64,000 nucleotides of DNA from Alkalicoccus chagannorensis DSM 18086. GTDB taxonomy: Bacteria > Bacillota > Bacilli > Bacillales > Salisediminibacteriaceae. Positions 38,484 through 48,111 of this stretch are shown here, piece by piece. The stretch spans positions 333,865-397,864 of the forward strand of contig NZ_KE386944.1 of the NCBI RefSeq assembly GCF_000429725.1, read 5' to 3'. The translations under genes and the position numbers were made by a program. The notes beneath the pieces are model-generated. The model was not told the origin of the DNA. It was given only the letters and a program-made list of their open reading frames with translations, and ran no database searches. How positions within the stretch are numbered: position 1 is the first letter of the stretch; each line of letters begins with the position of its first letter.

Positions 38484-40769
38484 TTACTCGTCCCAGTCAT
38501 CTTCTTCCGGATCTTCTTCTTCCGGTACATCGTCCTCTTCGTCTTCATCCTCTTCTTCCGGCTCTTCAGCTGGATCCAGAGAAGTCAGAGAAACGCCTAC
38601 CGGCAGTGCAGATCCGGCTGTGTGCATCATGGTGAAGGAGAGGTCTTTCGTCTCCCCTGCTTCCAGTTCCACTTCATGCAGGCGGACCGCCTCGGTAATC
38701 GGACGGAGCGATGGAGACAAATACACGTCCTCATCAAAACGGAAGGCGCCGGCATAGGAGCCGCCACGTCCCGTCATGTGGAGCTGGACGGTACGCGATT
38801 GATTCGTCGGATTCGCAAGCGGAACCGTCACATGATACTCCGCACCGTACTGGCCGCGGGTGCCGACCGCCTGCTCCGGATCATAACTGAATTCCTGAGC
38901 GAACGGATTCGGTGCAGAAGAACTGGTGAAGGAGTACATCACGTCGTCCTCATTCACGTCGAACGCCGGCGTTTCCGCCTGCAGTCCGTGATACGCATAC
39001 GATCCACGGGAGTGACGGTGGACCGGGTGCGGATCGATGAGGTCACGGTCGGTATCAACAAGATCCAGGTCGAGGTCGTGCGACACGACCGTGCGCACGT
39101 CATAGTCGACTTCCGTACCATCTTCCAACGGAGAAACATCGAATTCAAACATGAATCCAAGCATGTTTCCGGCTTCGGCGGTCAGTCCGCCGATCTGAAC
39201 GGATTCCCCAGGTTCCACTTCGCGTACCGGCTCGCGGGAAGGGCGGAGCGAGCCGTCCAGCGTCCGCCCGGCAAGCAGCATGCCGATGTCGGTGATCGGC
39301 CAGCCGCGGGAGCTGAAGCTGGACAAACCGCGGATATCTTCGACAAGGACCGGCTCGTCCGACGTGTTTGTTAAGACAGCGCCGAAGCGGAGGTCTTCAT
39401 CCACCTGATTATGATGGTGACCGAAAATACGGTGGCTCTGCTCGTCGCTGAGGCCTTCTACTCCGTCATGCCAGAGGGTACCGCTGTCGCCATCGACCGT
39501 ATCCTCATAGATCGACTCCGGACTGTTGCTGATCAGGAGTCTCGTATCGCCGTAGCTGTCCACATCCATCACTGTATTGGAGGATGGGAAGTCGAAGGAC
39601 ATCTTATCCAGCACGTTCAGGCCGGCAAGGGAGTTCCCTGTCGAAAAAGCAAGGTAGCGGGACTGTGACTGCCAGCGCTGTGAACCTTCGATCAGGCGGG
39701 CGAAGTCGCGGGCGCTGATCAACTGGCTGCCCTCATGCTCCACGAGCGGATACGTTTCCCCGTCGACCATAACGCCACCGCCGGTATAAACCGCATTATC
39801 CTCGACGAAATCAAAGAGAGGTTCATGATCGACATAGCGTTCACTGCCATCCAAATAGACGGTGTCGATATCCGGCACTTCAAATCGGTCGAACTCGACG
39901 AATGCATTCTCCACAGCGGTCAGTGACACGTCTGATTCGGACTGTTGACGCGTAATGTCTGCACGCTGCTCGGACTGATTCCAGCGGACCTGGTCTCCAA
40001 ACGCCTCGCTGACAAAGCGGAGCGGCATCATCGTATGGCCGTCGATGATCTCCGGCGCCTGCAGCAGAGTGTGGGCGCTGCTGTTGACGTAGCCGGTTGT
40101 TGAGCCGATGCGCAGACGCAGTTCATTGCCGTCACGGACCGCAGAGGCTTCTCTGAGGTCGTTATTCCAGCGCATCGAGGCACCGAGCTTTTCGAAGACA
40201 GCCCGCATCGGCACCATCGTCGTGCCGCTGCGGTTCACTGGAGCAACGCTTGACTGCAGCTCTTCGTCGTCAATGAAGACGCGGACGCCATCCGGCTGGG
40301 ATGGCGGCACTTCCGCATCTCCGTTCACCGAAATGTACACGGTGCGTGAGGACTGATCCCAGGCAATCTGGCTCCCCAGCGCTTCTGTTAAAAAGCGGAG
40401 CGGCATCATCGTGTGATTGTTTGTAATGGAGGGCGCCGTACGAAGCGTCTGCGCCTCTCCATTTAAGTATGCGCGTGTCGATCCGATTCCGAGCCGCACG
40501 TCCATTCCGTCTCTGGAAGCAGAAGCTTCACGCGCATCGTTGTCCCATCGAAGCGACGCTCCTAATGCTTCAAAAATGGCCCGCATCGGCACCATCGTCG
40601 TGCCATTTTCGATAAACGCCCGCACAGGGGCATCAAGTTCTTCTCCATCCACCATCACTGTGGCAAAATGCGATGAGGCTTCCGCCCGCTCCGCATGCAT
40701 GACCGCAGAAGAAGCAAACATTATGACAGCCATTCCAGCAGCAACCATTGTTTTCCATCCTTTATTCAT
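38484..40769 (-). CDS. large secreted protein with two stalk (copper amine oxidase N-like) domains
   Basis: 761 residues: signal peptide (about 1-31), two copper amine oxidase N-terminal-like domains (about 35-150 and 165-285; each with TTMVPMRAIFEALGASLRW-type and HTMMPLRFLTEALG-type motifs), a long middle region (300-720) with no domain I know but several beta-rich stretches, and a C-terminal tail of almost only Glu/Asp from about 735. ATG 40769 is chosen because GGGGGAGG lies eight bases before it; ATG 40775 is too close. The acidic tail may bind Ca2+ or the wall. A smaller relative lies at 12 kb. Confidence 0.78.
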   Translation of the reverse strand: MNKGWKTMVAAGMAVIMFASSAVMHAERAEASSHFATVMVDGEELDAPVRAFIENGTTMVPMRAIFEALGASLRWDNDAREASASRDGMDVRLGIGSTRAYLNGEAQTLRTAPSITNNHTMMPLRFLTEALGSQIAWDQSSRTVYISVNGDAEVPPSQPDGVRVFIDDEELQSSVAPVNRSGTTMVPMRAVFEKLGASMRWNNDLREASAVRDGNELRLRIGSTTGYVNSSAHTLLQAPEIIDGHTMMPLRFVSEAFGDQVRWNQSEQRADITRQQSESDVSLTAVENAFVEFDRFEVPDIDTVYLDGSERYVDHEPLFDFVEDNAVYTGGGVMVDGETYPLVEHEGSQLISARDFARLIEGSQRWQSQSRYLAFSTGNSLAGLNVLDKMSFDFPSSNTVMDVDSYGDTRLLISNSPESIYEDTVDGDSGTLWHDGVEGLSDEQSHRIFGHHHNQVDEDLRFGAVLTNTSDEPVLVEDIRGLSSFSSRGWPITDIGMLLAGRTLDGSLRPSREPVREVEPGESVQIGGLTAEAGNMLGFMFEFDVSPLEDGTEVDYDVRTVVSHDLDLDLVDTDRDLIDPHPVHRHSRGSYAYHGLQAETPAFDVNEDDVMYSFTSSSAPNPFAQEFSYDPEQAVGTRGQYGAEYHVTVPLANPTNQSRTVQLHMTGRGGSYAGAFRFDEDVYLSPSLRPITEAVRLHEVELEAGETKDLSFTMMHTAGSALPVGVSLTSLDPAEEPEEEDEDEEDDVPEEEDPEEDDWDE

Positions 40770-41088
40770 GTTCATGTCCTCCCCCAAAAAATATGTAGGC
40801 ATATTGATAAATCTTCCATCTATCACCATATCATAATAGAGGGAAGGACTCGAGGGTCTAATGGTTACAGTTACATAACAATTCAATGTCAAAGAACGGA
40901 AAAACCTTGAGCTTTTCCCGCAGGTCCAAACAACAGCACTGCTGAAAAGGATTCGTTCATACAGAAGGAGCGATCATGACAGGGGACGTGAACATCTCCT
41001 TTTCAAGAGGGGGGAGGATGTGGCATACTAAGAAAGATGTCTATGAACAATCGTGAAAAAGAACCAACATATAAAAGGAGCGTTTTAG
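40770..41088. promoter_or_regulatory. divergent intergenic region
   Basis: It must contain the promoters of the stalk-domain gene and of the FAD oxidoreductase gene. GTGGCATACTAAGAAAG (41020-41036) resembles GTGGTAGACTAAGAAAG before the S-layer gene (53226-53242) and may be a shared -10 region. No -35 is clear. Confidence 0.4.
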
Positions 41089-43149
41089 ATGAAGAACCGC
41101 GGTATGCTGCTGTTAATCCCGGCATTGCTGCTTGTCCTTGGAGCAGGCTATCTATCCTGGGATTCGGTCAATGATCATAATGAACAAGTCCGGCAGCAGC
41201 AGGAAGAGGAACAGGCGGCCCAGGATGAAGCGGCCAATAATGACACAGGAGAAACAGAAGAAGACGCTGAAGGAGAACTCGGAGAAGAAGTCGAGGATCC
41301 TGATCAGCTGGGGGATTTGTCCGAAAACGAAGAGTTATTCGCCATCATGGATGACATCGAACGGGGAGATGAGAACCCGCAGATTGAGGATCACTATGAG
41401 ACGGTTGTCATCGGCGGGGATCCGGAGGGTGTCTCCGCCGCGGTATCTGCAGCCCGAAACGGCACGGACGTCCTGTTCGTTGAAGAAAGAGACGGACTCG
41501 GCGGCCTCTATACGTACGGCATGCTCAACTACCTTGACATCGTATACGGTAAAGACGGCGAACACGCCATCGGTGGCATTTTTGAAGAATGGCATCACAT
41601 GGTAGGGCGTCAGGATGCTTTTGATATTGATCTCGGAAAGGCGGCCTTTCTCTATCTGGTCGAGCAGGAGGATAACATTACATTGCTGTTGGAAACCGAC
41701 GTCACAGACCTTGAGGTGGATGAAAGCAGCGCCCTCAGCGGGATAACCGTCAACAATGAACACGGCGAGCAGCAGGTGAGCGGTGATCGCTTCATCGATG
41801 CCACCCAGGATGCGGACATCGCGGCAGAAGCCGGAGCACCGTATTACATGGGCGCGGAAGACATGAATATTGAAGGGCGCCTCATGGCTGTCACGCTCAT
41901 GATCCGTCTGTCTGATGTTGACTGGGAAGCAGTAGGGGAAGTAGCTGCCGATGACCGTTTTGGACCATCAGGCATCAATGATACCGTGGCCTGGGGTTTC
42001 ACCGACATCCACACGATGTACGAGGCGCAGGAAGAAGATACCCGGCTCCGCGGCTTGAACGTGAACCGCGTCATGAACGAAGACGGGGAAGAAGAATTCT
42101 TCATTAATGCGCTGCAGCTCTTCGGCGTGGATGCAACAGATGAGGAGCAGGTAGAAGCAGCTGTCGACCGCGGACAGCGGGAGACTGACCATGTCGTGGA
42201 ATTCCTTCGTGAGGAGTTCCCGGGATTTGAAGAAGCGGAGATCATTGATTATCCAGAGGAACTATACGTCCGGGAGTCCCGTCACGTGGAGTCAGAATAC
42301 ATGCTGCCGATGTCGGATGTGTGGACGAACGCCGATCATTGGGACAGCGTCGGCTACGGCGGGTATGAAGTCGATGTGCAGGCCACCAGCCTCGACGACT
42401 GGGGCTTCATCCTGAGCGCACCGGAACAGTATGCGATTCCGTTCCGTTCCCTTGTGCCGCAGGAAGTGGACAACCTCCTAGTCGCTAGTAAAGCAGCCGG
42501 CTTCACCTCCAACGCAGCGGGCAGCGCGCGGATCGTTCCGACAACGATGGCCGCAGCAGAAGGCGCCGGGGCGGCAGCTGCTGTGTCTCTGGAAGAGGAG
42601 ATGACCTTCCGCGAGATGACGGAGAACGAAGAAGTAATCGAAGACATGCGCGAGCGGCTCTTGGATCAAGGCGCGTTCGTGGAGCCCTTCGATCTCGATT
42701 ATCCGTACGAAGGAGAATATTACGACGAAGCGATCCAGTTTATGCTGAATTATGCGCTCGTCAGCGCAGGATATGACAACGACCTGTATGTCGACGAGGA
42801 ACTGGCCGCAGAAAGCTTCATCAGCATCATGTACAATGGCTACGTCCGCTTCCATGGCGCGGAGAGCGAAGAAGCGGAGCACTGGTTCCCGCACCATAAT
42901 ACAGCCATCGAAGGCCTGGAAGGAAGCTTCACCGCAGAAGAACTAGCTTCCTACACGGCCCAGATGCTGCACGGACTGGACGGCGGAGCGGACAATGCCT
43001 GGGATGAACTCGTCCAGCAAGGCTATGTTGACGAGCACATCCACGAGGAGCTTGACGCGGACGATGTTATCAATGCAGGCGAAGGCTACTACATCATCGC
43101 CTCCATCCTGCAGGCGTCCAGCACCGACGACCTCGCCCAGCCACAATAA
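41089..43149 (+). CDS. membrane-anchored FAD-dependent oxidoreductase
   Basis: 686 residues: an N-terminal membrane anchor (about 5-23), an acidic linker (30-95) and an FAD-dependent oxidoreductase domain. The FAD fold is at 105-140: VVIGGDPEGVSAAVSAARNG, then VEERDGLGGLYTYGM; the Gly pattern is GGDPEG rather than GxGxxG. The core ends near 510 with LLVASKAAGFTSNAAGSARI; the last 170 residues are helical without assignment. The substrate is unknown. The enzyme probably faces outside, which would be unusual for an FAD enzyme and depends on export route. AAAGGAGCG precedes the ATG. Confidence 0.8.
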   Translation: MKNRGMLLLIPALLLVLGAGYLSWDSVNDHNEQVRQQQEEEQAAQDEAANNDTGETEEDAEGELGEEVEDPDQLGDLSENEELFAIMDDIERGDENPQIEDHYETVVIGGDPEGVSAAVSAARNGTDVLFVEERDGLGGLYTYGMLNYLDIVYGKDGEHAIGGIFEEWHHMVGRQDAFDIDLGKAAFLYLVEQEDNITLLLETDVTDLEVDESSALSGITVNNEHGEQQVSGDRFIDATQDADIAAEAGAPYYMGAEDMNIEGRLMAVTLMIRLSDVDWEAVGEVAADDRFGPSGINDTVAWGFTDIHTMYEAQEEDTRLRGLNVNRVMNEDGEEEFFINALQLFGVDATDEEQVEAAVDRGQRETDHVVEFLREEFPGFEEAEIIDYPEELYVRESRHVESEYMLPMSDVWTNADHWDSVGYGGYEVDVQATSLDDWGFILSAPEQYAIPFRSLVPQEVDNLLVASKAAGFTSNAAGSARIVPTTMAAAEGAGAAAAVSLEEEMTFREMTENEEVIEDMRERLLDQGAFVEPFDLDYPYEGEYYDEAIQFMLNYALVSAGYDNDLYVDEELAAESFISIMYNGYVRFHGAESEEAEHWFPHHNTAIEGLEGSFTAEELASYTAQMLHGLDGGADNAWDELVQQGYVDEHIHEELDADDVINAGEGYYIIASILQASSTDDLAQPQ

Positions 43150-43157
43150 TGAATCTA

Positions 43158-43188
43158 AACCGGACCGGGCCCAGCGCCCGGTCCGGTT
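43158..43188 (+). terminator. strong hairpin after the FAD oxidoreductase gene
   Basis: AACCGGACCGGGC / GCCCGGTCCGGTT, 13 perfect pairs with a CCAGC loop; the T-run is absent, so termination may be partial. Confidence 0.65.
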
Positions 43189-43375
43189 ATTGGTGGAGCT
43201 GGAGGAAGCCTTTCTTCCTGCATCCTTTTATTAAACAAAGCACATCGAACAATGTCACAGAAATACAGCACAATCTCAAACATTCTAAAAAGAAACACTG
43301 GCAGGTTTTACGCCTGCACCGGCGTGATATACATAGAGTAGAACGTCAAGATGAATCACGAAAGGAGGCACCAGC

Positions 43376-43552
43376 ATGAAGCGAAAAGCACTCGTATCCG
43401 CCCTTTCTGCAATGTTCGCAGTCGGCGCTCTGGCTGCCTGCGGCGATGAGAACCTCGACAACAACCCGGCGGACGATCCAGTCGAATCCAACGATGAGAT
43501 GAACGACGGCCTGAACGATCCAGCAGATGATATCAACAACGACGGCATGTAA
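43376..43552 (+). CDS. small Asp/Asn-rich lipoprotein
   Basis: 58 residues. A lipoprotein signal (MFAVGALAACGDEN, Cys22) is followed by a 36-residue tail rich in Asp and Asn (NDGLNDPADDINNDGM). AAAGGAGG stands 8 bases before the ATG. It is the first of three related small lipoproteins here, the others starting at 43607 and 44943. Function unknown; the mature peptide is short, acidic and probably unstructured on the outer face of the membrane. Confidence 0.8.
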   Translation: MKRKALVSALSAMFAVGALAACGDENLDNNPADDPVESNDEMNDGLNDPADDINNDGM

Positions 43553-43606
43553 CGCCAGCGGAGCATCTCCGCGACACCCGATTTTAAAAAAGGAGCGTGA
43601 GCAAAC

Positions 43607-43768
43607 ATGAAGAAATCACTCATGACCGCACTGGGAAGCATGTTCCTCGTAGGCGCGCTAGCGGCCTGCGGCGATATGGAAGAGGACGAGATCAACAACG
43701 AGCCGATCAACGATCCGGTCGAAAACGAAACCGACGACAACATCGGCGGTGACGACCCGGATGTCTAA
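43607..43768 (+). CDS. small Asp/Asn/Glu-rich lipoprotein
   Basis: 53 residues, a paralogue of the preceding gene: MKKSLMTALGSMFLVGALAACGD leader (quoted in part as MFLVGALAACGD; Cys21) and an acidic tail with INNEPINDPVENE. It lies 54 bp behind the first paralogue with its own AAAAGGAGCG, and shares the terminator that follows. Too small for most automatic gene callers. Confidence 0.78.
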   Translation: MKKSLMTALGSMFLVGALAACGDMEEDEINNEPINDPVENETDDNIGGDDPDV

Positions 43769-43780
43769 ACCGCACGCAGC

Positions 43781-43817
43781 GCCTCTGCCCCCAACCCCCT
43801 GGGGCAGGGGCTTTTTT
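43781..43817 (+). terminator. terminator of the lipoprotein pair
   Basis: GCCTCTGCCCC / GGGGCAGGGGC (one G-T) followed by TTTTTT. Confidence 0.9.
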
Positions 43818-43839
43818 CATTCATTGGAGAGAGAGGGGC

Positions 43840-44750
43840 GGCGGAAACGGCGGCCGTGTGGCGAGCTTTCCGCTGCGGGCGTCGCGGTTCGTCCCATACC
43901 TCGACGTACCTCTCGCCTCCAGTGGCGAGCCGGTCTCGATGTGGCGAGCTTTTTCCCCGGGGCGACAGCCTTTCCCCTCGGGGCGTCGAGGTTCCACGGT
44001 GCAGTCGACCCCCTTTTAACGCGAGTCGACGAGCTTTCCGCCGGCGCCCGACCCGCGCCGGGAATCCACGCTGCACCAGATCCAGGCAGGCCCCTTCGAT
44101 GCGGCTGCCTCCAGCGCCGGCGCGGCAACGAGCTCATGGAGTGGGTTACCAGCCGGCTGCCTCGGCAGCCGGAGGGCGAAGAAAAGGGAAGCCCCCGCCG
44201 TATGGCGAGCTTTCTGCTCGGGGCGTCACGGTTCGTTCCGTACCTCGACGTACCTCTCGGCTCCAGTGGCGAGGCGCTCCCCATGTGGCGAGCTTTTTCC
44301 CCGGGGCGACAACCTTTTGCCGCGAGTCGTCGAGGTTCCACGGTGCAGGCGACCCCCTTTGAACGCGAGTCGACGTGCTTTCCGCCGGCGCCCACCCCCG
44401 CGCCGGAAACCCACGCTGCATCAAATCCAGGCAGGCCCCTTCGATGCGGCTGCCTCGGCAGCCGGAGGGCGAAGAAAAGGGAAGCCCCCGCCGTATGGCG
44501 AGCTTTCCGCTCGGGGCGACGAGGTTTGCCCCGTACCTCGACATACCTCTCGCCTCCAGTGGCGAGGCGGTCCCCATGTGGCGAGCTTTTTCCCCGGGGC
44601 GACAACCTTTTGCCGCGAGTCGTCGAGGTTCCACGGTGCAGTCGACACCCTTTGAACGCGAGTCGACGTGCTTTCCGCCGGCGCCCACCCCCGCGCCGGA
44701 AACCCACGCTGCACCAGATCCAGGCAGGCCCCTTCGATGCGGCTGCCTTC
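43840..44750. repeat. intergenic repeat family 2, three tandem copies
   Basis: TGGCGAGCTTTC starts copies at 43859, 44203 and 44496 (periods 344 and 293 bp). Each copy runs through units of 19-24 bp such as TACCTCGACGTACCTCTCG, GGCGAGCTTTTTCCCC, GCGACAACCTTTTGCCGCG, GTCGTCGAGGTTCCACGG and GAGTCGACGTGCTTTCCGCC, then a constant tail with ACGCTGCACCAGATCCAGGC. The array stands between two members of the small lipoprotein family. All six frames are open for long distances here; I reject them as genes. Confidence 0.85.
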
Positions 44751-44942
44751 AGCATCGCCAGTTTCCGAATACTGTAATTTTACACACTCGTCCCACGGCT
44801 TCACAAAACTTTGCCGCAGAGTATGGAAGACATTGCAAAACCTGCAGATGCCGTATCTATTCACGGATAGACGGGGTATGATGACTCTAGTCCCCAATAA
44901 AGAAGGGACACAATCTGAAGAATTCCCAGGAGGAATGTAACA

Positions 44943-45305
44943 ATGAAGAAAAAAATCAGCCTATCCATCCTTTCGAGCGTGTTTGTTCTTGGAGCACTTG
45001 CTGCTTGCGGTGACGCAGAGAACAACGACCTCAATGACAACCTAAACAACGACCCAATTGAAAACGACGTGAACGACGATCCTGCGGACAACGACATGGA
45101 CGATAACATGAACAACGACATGGACAACAACATGGACAATGACATGAATGACGACATGGACAATGACATGAATGACGACATGGATAACAACATGGATGAC
45201 GACATGAACAACGACATGAATGACGACATGGACAATGACATGGACGACGACATGGATAACAACATGGACGATGACATGAACAACGACATGGACAACAACG
45301 AGTAA
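44943..45305 (+). CDS. lipoprotein with a long Asp/Asn/Met tetrapeptide repeat
   Basis: 120 residues. The leader (SVFVLGALAACGD, Cys22) matches the two small lipoproteins at 43.4-43.8 kb. From about residue 50 the protein is a nearly pure run of four-residue units NxDM/DxDM (NNDM, DNDM, NDDM, DDDM), about 17 in number, coded by 12-base units. The repeat has no stop and length changes would keep frame. The product should be an extended polyanion on the cell surface; metal binding is plausible but unproven. AGGAGG precedes the ATG. Confidence 0.82.
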   Translation: MKKKISLSILSSVFVLGALAACGDAENNDLNDNLNNDPIENDVNDDPADNDMDDNMNNDMDNNMDNDMNDDMDNDMNDDMDNNMDDDMNNDMNDDMDNDMDDDMDNNMDDDMNNDMDNNE

Positions 45306-45326
45306 CAACCAGCATCACCAAAGACA

Positions 45327-45362
45327 GGGACGTCCCACCACGCGTGGGGCGTCCCCTTCTTT
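45327..45362 (+). terminator. terminator of the repeat lipoprotein
   Basis: GGGACGTCCCAC / GTGGGGCGTCCC (one G-T) with a CACGC loop followed by CTTCTTTT. Nothing further is seen up to the next gene at 45654. Confidence 0.82.
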
Positions 45363-45653
45363 TACCCAAAAAAGAACGTATGTTTCCTTAAAACCAACAA
45401 CCTCCCATCAAAAGGCCCGGTTTCTCCGCCTCGGATCAAGGGAATAGGAACTTGTTGTAAAAAAGCATTCGGGATTTTCCATGAATCTGCGGTTATATTC
45501 AGATTTTTTAGATAATAAACAGCAAAAGAGGACTATTCCAGTAAAAATGTAGGGACAAAGGTCGCTGTGATTCTGATTCCGAAGCACCGATAATAACACA
45601 TAGAGGTCAAAAATCTGGACGAGTCCTAAGGGAATTTAAAGGAGGCAATGGGA

Positions 45654-47501
45654 ATGACGACAGCACCTGCACACGTAAGGACAGCCATTACCACAACGAT
45701 CACTGCCGGGAGCGTCATATTCGCCGCCCCAACCGTCATCGAAGCATCGTTCGGGGATCAAACGCTCCGAAGCGGCATGCAGAACAGCAGCGTTTCCGCC
45801 CTCCAGGAAGAATTAAAAGAACGCGGCCACTACGACTACCGCGTCACCGGCGTATTCGGCCCACTGACCGAACAGGCCGTACGCAGCTTTCAGCAGAGCG
45901 AGAACCTGCAGGTCGACGGCATCGCCGGCCAGCAGACATTCGGCGCTCTCCGCACCGAAAGCGCCCCATCCACCCGCACCGGTGAAGCATCCGCGGACCG
46001 CGAAGCGATCGCAGAGCGCACCCTGCAGACGATCAGCACCGGACAAGTCCTGCGTCCCGGCACATCCGGCACCAGCGTCACCCGCCTGCAGACGGCCCTA
46101 CATAAGTTAGGCTTCTACGATCACGAGCACGCCACCGGCAGCTACAACCAGGCAACCCAGCGCGCCGTCCGTAACTACCAGAACGCCCGCGGCCTCACCG
46201 TCGATGGCCTCGCCGGTCCGCAGACGCTCGGACGCCTCAACCAGGACATCAACGGATCCAACACCGCCGGCAGCGTCAGCAGTGGCAGCGGCACCTCGAC
46301 AAACGACAGCGCCTCCAGCGGCGTCATCCGCCCATGGAACAGCGGCAGCCACGTCGAAGACCTCCAGCGGCGCCTGCGCGAACTCGGCTACTACGACGGC
46401 GGCATCAGCGGCCAGTACGGCCCCAAATCCCAGGCAGCCGTCCGCGCCTTCCAGCAGTCCGCCGGCATCACCGTCGACGGCCTCGCCGGACCACAGACCC
46501 GACGCGCCATGGAAAGCGCCTCTCCGAACAACGAAGTCGCTTCAGAAGACGAAAGCACATCCGGGTCAAATGGGAATGCATCCAGCGGCAGCGGCGGCGG
46601 GTCGTCCAGCAGTGCGCAGCTCACCGATGTGCTGCGCAGTGGTGCCAGCGGCTCTCAAGTGCGCCTGCTGCAGGAGAAGCTGCAAGAGCTGAACTACTAC
46701 AGCGGATCCGTGAACGGGTCCTTTACGAGCGCGACCGAGACCGCTGTAAGAAACCTGCAGCGCCAGGCCGGCATCAGCGTCGACGGCGTCGCTGGTCCAC
46801 AGACGTACCGCGCGCTCGCCTCCGCGGATCCTTACGACGACAGCCGTTCCGGCAGCGACAGCGCTTCTTCCGGAAACAGTAACAGCAGCGTCCTGCTGCA
46901 GCACGGCGTCCGCAGCGACGACGTCAAAGAACTGCAGGAACGGCTGCGCGCTGGCGGCTTCTTCAGCGGCAATGCGACCGGCTTCTTTGGGGATGTCACG
47001 AAACGCGCCGTGCAGGATTTCCAGCGCAAGTGGAACCTCGTCTCTGACGGCCTCGTCAACCAGGCCACGTGGGAGCAGCTCGAAGAAGTCTCCGACATTC
47101 ACCAGGGCGAAGCGGTACCGGATAACACGAGCAGCGGCTCGTTCAACGTCATGAACCTGATCGCCGATGCGTCCGAGCACGTCGGGGTGCCTTACCTATG
47201 GGGAGGCACCACGCCGTCCGGCTTCGACTGCAGCGGCTTCATCCAGTACGTCTTCAAACAGAACGGCGTGAGCGTGCCGCGCACCGTAGCAGAGCAGCAC
47301 CGCGTCACGACGAGTGTCTCCACGCCGCGGGCCGGCGACATCGTCTACTTTGAAACGTACCGCGCCGGACCGTCCCACAACGGGATCTACATCGGCAACG
47401 GCCAGTTCATCCACGCCGGCAGTTCCACCGGCATTACCGTCGCCAGCATGGACTCCTCCTACTGGAGCCAGCGCTACCTCGGCGCCGGCCGCGTCAACTA
47501 A
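45654..47501 (+). CDS. NlpC/P60 peptidoglycan endopeptidase with five PG-binding domains
   Basis: 615 residues: signal peptide (about 1-32), five PG_binding_1 domains separated by Gly/Ser/Asn-rich linkers (each with the pattern LQ..L...GYY.G...G.FG..T..AVR.FQ...G...DG.AGPQT), and a C-terminal NlpC/P60 domain. The catalytic triad is C526 (FDCSGF), H575 (SHNGI) and H587 (FIHAG). It should cut gamma-D-Glu-diaminopimelate bonds in the wall. ATG 45654 is chosen because AAAGGAGG is eight bases away; ATG 45648 is too close. Five binding domains are more than the usual one to three. Confidence 0.92.
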   Translation: MTTAPAHVRTAITTTITAGSVIFAAPTVIEASFGDQTLRSGMQNSSVSALQEELKERGHYDYRVTGVFGPLTEQAVRSFQQSENLQVDGIAGQQTFGALRTESAPSTRTGEASADREAIAERTLQTISTGQVLRPGTSGTSVTRLQTALHKLGFYDHEHATGSYNQATQRAVRNYQNARGLTVDGLAGPQTLGRLNQDINGSNTAGSVSSGSGTSTNDSASSGVIRPWNSGSHVEDLQRRLRELGYYDGGISGQYGPKSQAAVRAFQQSAGITVDGLAGPQTRRAMESASPNNEVASEDESTSGSNGNASSGSGGGSSSSAQLTDVLRSGASGSQVRLLQEKLQELNYYSGSVNGSFTSATETAVRNLQRQAGISVDGVAGPQTYRALASADPYDDSRSGSDSASSGNSNSSVLLQHGVRSDDVKELQERLRAGGFFSGNATGFFGDVTKRAVQDFQRKWNLVSDGLVNQATWEQLEEVSDIHQGEAVPDNTSSGSFNVMNLIADASEHVGVPYLWGGTTPSGFDCSGFIQYVFKQNGVSVPRTVAEQHRVTTSVSTPRAGDIVYFETYRAGPSHNGIYIGNGQFIHAGSSTGITVASMDSSYWSQRYLGAGRVN

Positions 47502-47513
47502 CAAAGACATTTC

Positions 47514-47547
47514 GGACGTCCTGCTCTGCGCAGCGGCGTCCTTTTTT
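47514..47547 (+). terminator. terminator of the NlpC/P60 gene
   Basis: GGACGTC-CTGC / GCAG-CGGCGTCC stem followed by TTTTTT. Confidence 0.85.
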
Positions 47548-47602
47548 ATAGTAGCCTGTCAGGTGTGTATAACAGCAGGAACGACCTGACAGGACGACAA
47601 AG

Positions 47603-47760
47603 AAAAAGCAGCATGGCACCCTGGGACGGGGGTGCATGCTGCTTTTTCCTGCGCCGTGATACGTACGTACAACGGCAATATAAATGATAGGGGGGAGAGA
47701 TGAAAGTGGTGGTTTCAACTCATATTTATTATGTACCACGTACGCCTCAACGTTAAACCT
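47603..47760 (+). ncRNA. unknown tandem element, copy 1 (hairpin, RBS, mini-ORF)
   Basis: A long hairpin (47603-47647) closes on the loop TGGGACGG; after about 40 nt comes ATAGGGGGGAGAG and then AAAGTGGTGGTTTCAACTC. Further on stand TACCAC and TTAAACC, which could pair with GTGGT and GGTTT in a crossed (pseudoknot) order. A mini-ORF (47700-47756) begins MKVVVST and has 18 residues, ending RTPQR. The same blocks recur twice downstream. Whether the product is an RNA, a leader peptide or a mobile relic is open. Confidence 0.45.
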
Positions 47761-47847
47761 TATCCATTGAAAAATTTCCTGTATCCTGCATATTTTCTAA
47801 ATTTATCTGCAAGGTTATCTTCCTCTATGGGAGAGGGCCTGCATAAG

Positions 47848-47996
47848 AAAAGCAGCCTCTCATCCTGGGACGGGGATGGAGAGACTGCCTTCATATTACC
47901 GCGGATCTATGTTCCGCAGAAATAGGGGGGAGAGATGAAAGTGGTGGTTTCAACTCTTATAAGTAGAATTACCACATGAAACCCAACCTTAAACAT
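47848..47996 (+). ncRNA. unknown tandem element, copy 2
   Basis: The hairpin stem differs in sequence from copy 1 (AGCAGCCTCTCATCC pairing with GGATGGAGAGACTGC, with bulges) yet keeps the TGGGACGG loop. The blocks AATAGGGGGGAGAG, AAAGTGGTGGTTTCAACTC, TACCAC and TTAAAC follow in the same order. The mini-ORF (47935-47979) encodes 14 residues, MKVVVSTLISRITT. It starts 235 bp after copy 1 (ATG to ATG). Confidence 0.45.
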
Positions 47997-48111
47997 CCAA
48001 TTTCGTAAATAGTTTCTCGTTTTTGCAGGGATGCCTCCATGCTGGATGATCAAGGAATCACGAATGAAGAAACAATGGCAAGATCGACCTTCGACCGCAA
48101 AGAAATAAAAA

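Noticed and set aside
40770..40892. 41-residue N-terminal extension of the large stalk-domain protein
   Set aside because: It has no ribosome site and would bury the signal peptide; the GGGGGAGG site points to 40769.
43749..44881. Several long open frames on both strands
   Set aside because: They lie in the three-copy GC-rich repeat, have no ribosome sites and read as Arg/Pro/Ser low complexity in every frame.
45093..45300. CRISPR or satellite repeat
   Set aside because: The 12-base periodicity is coding (tetrapeptide repeat) within a lipoprotein with signal peptide and ribosome site.
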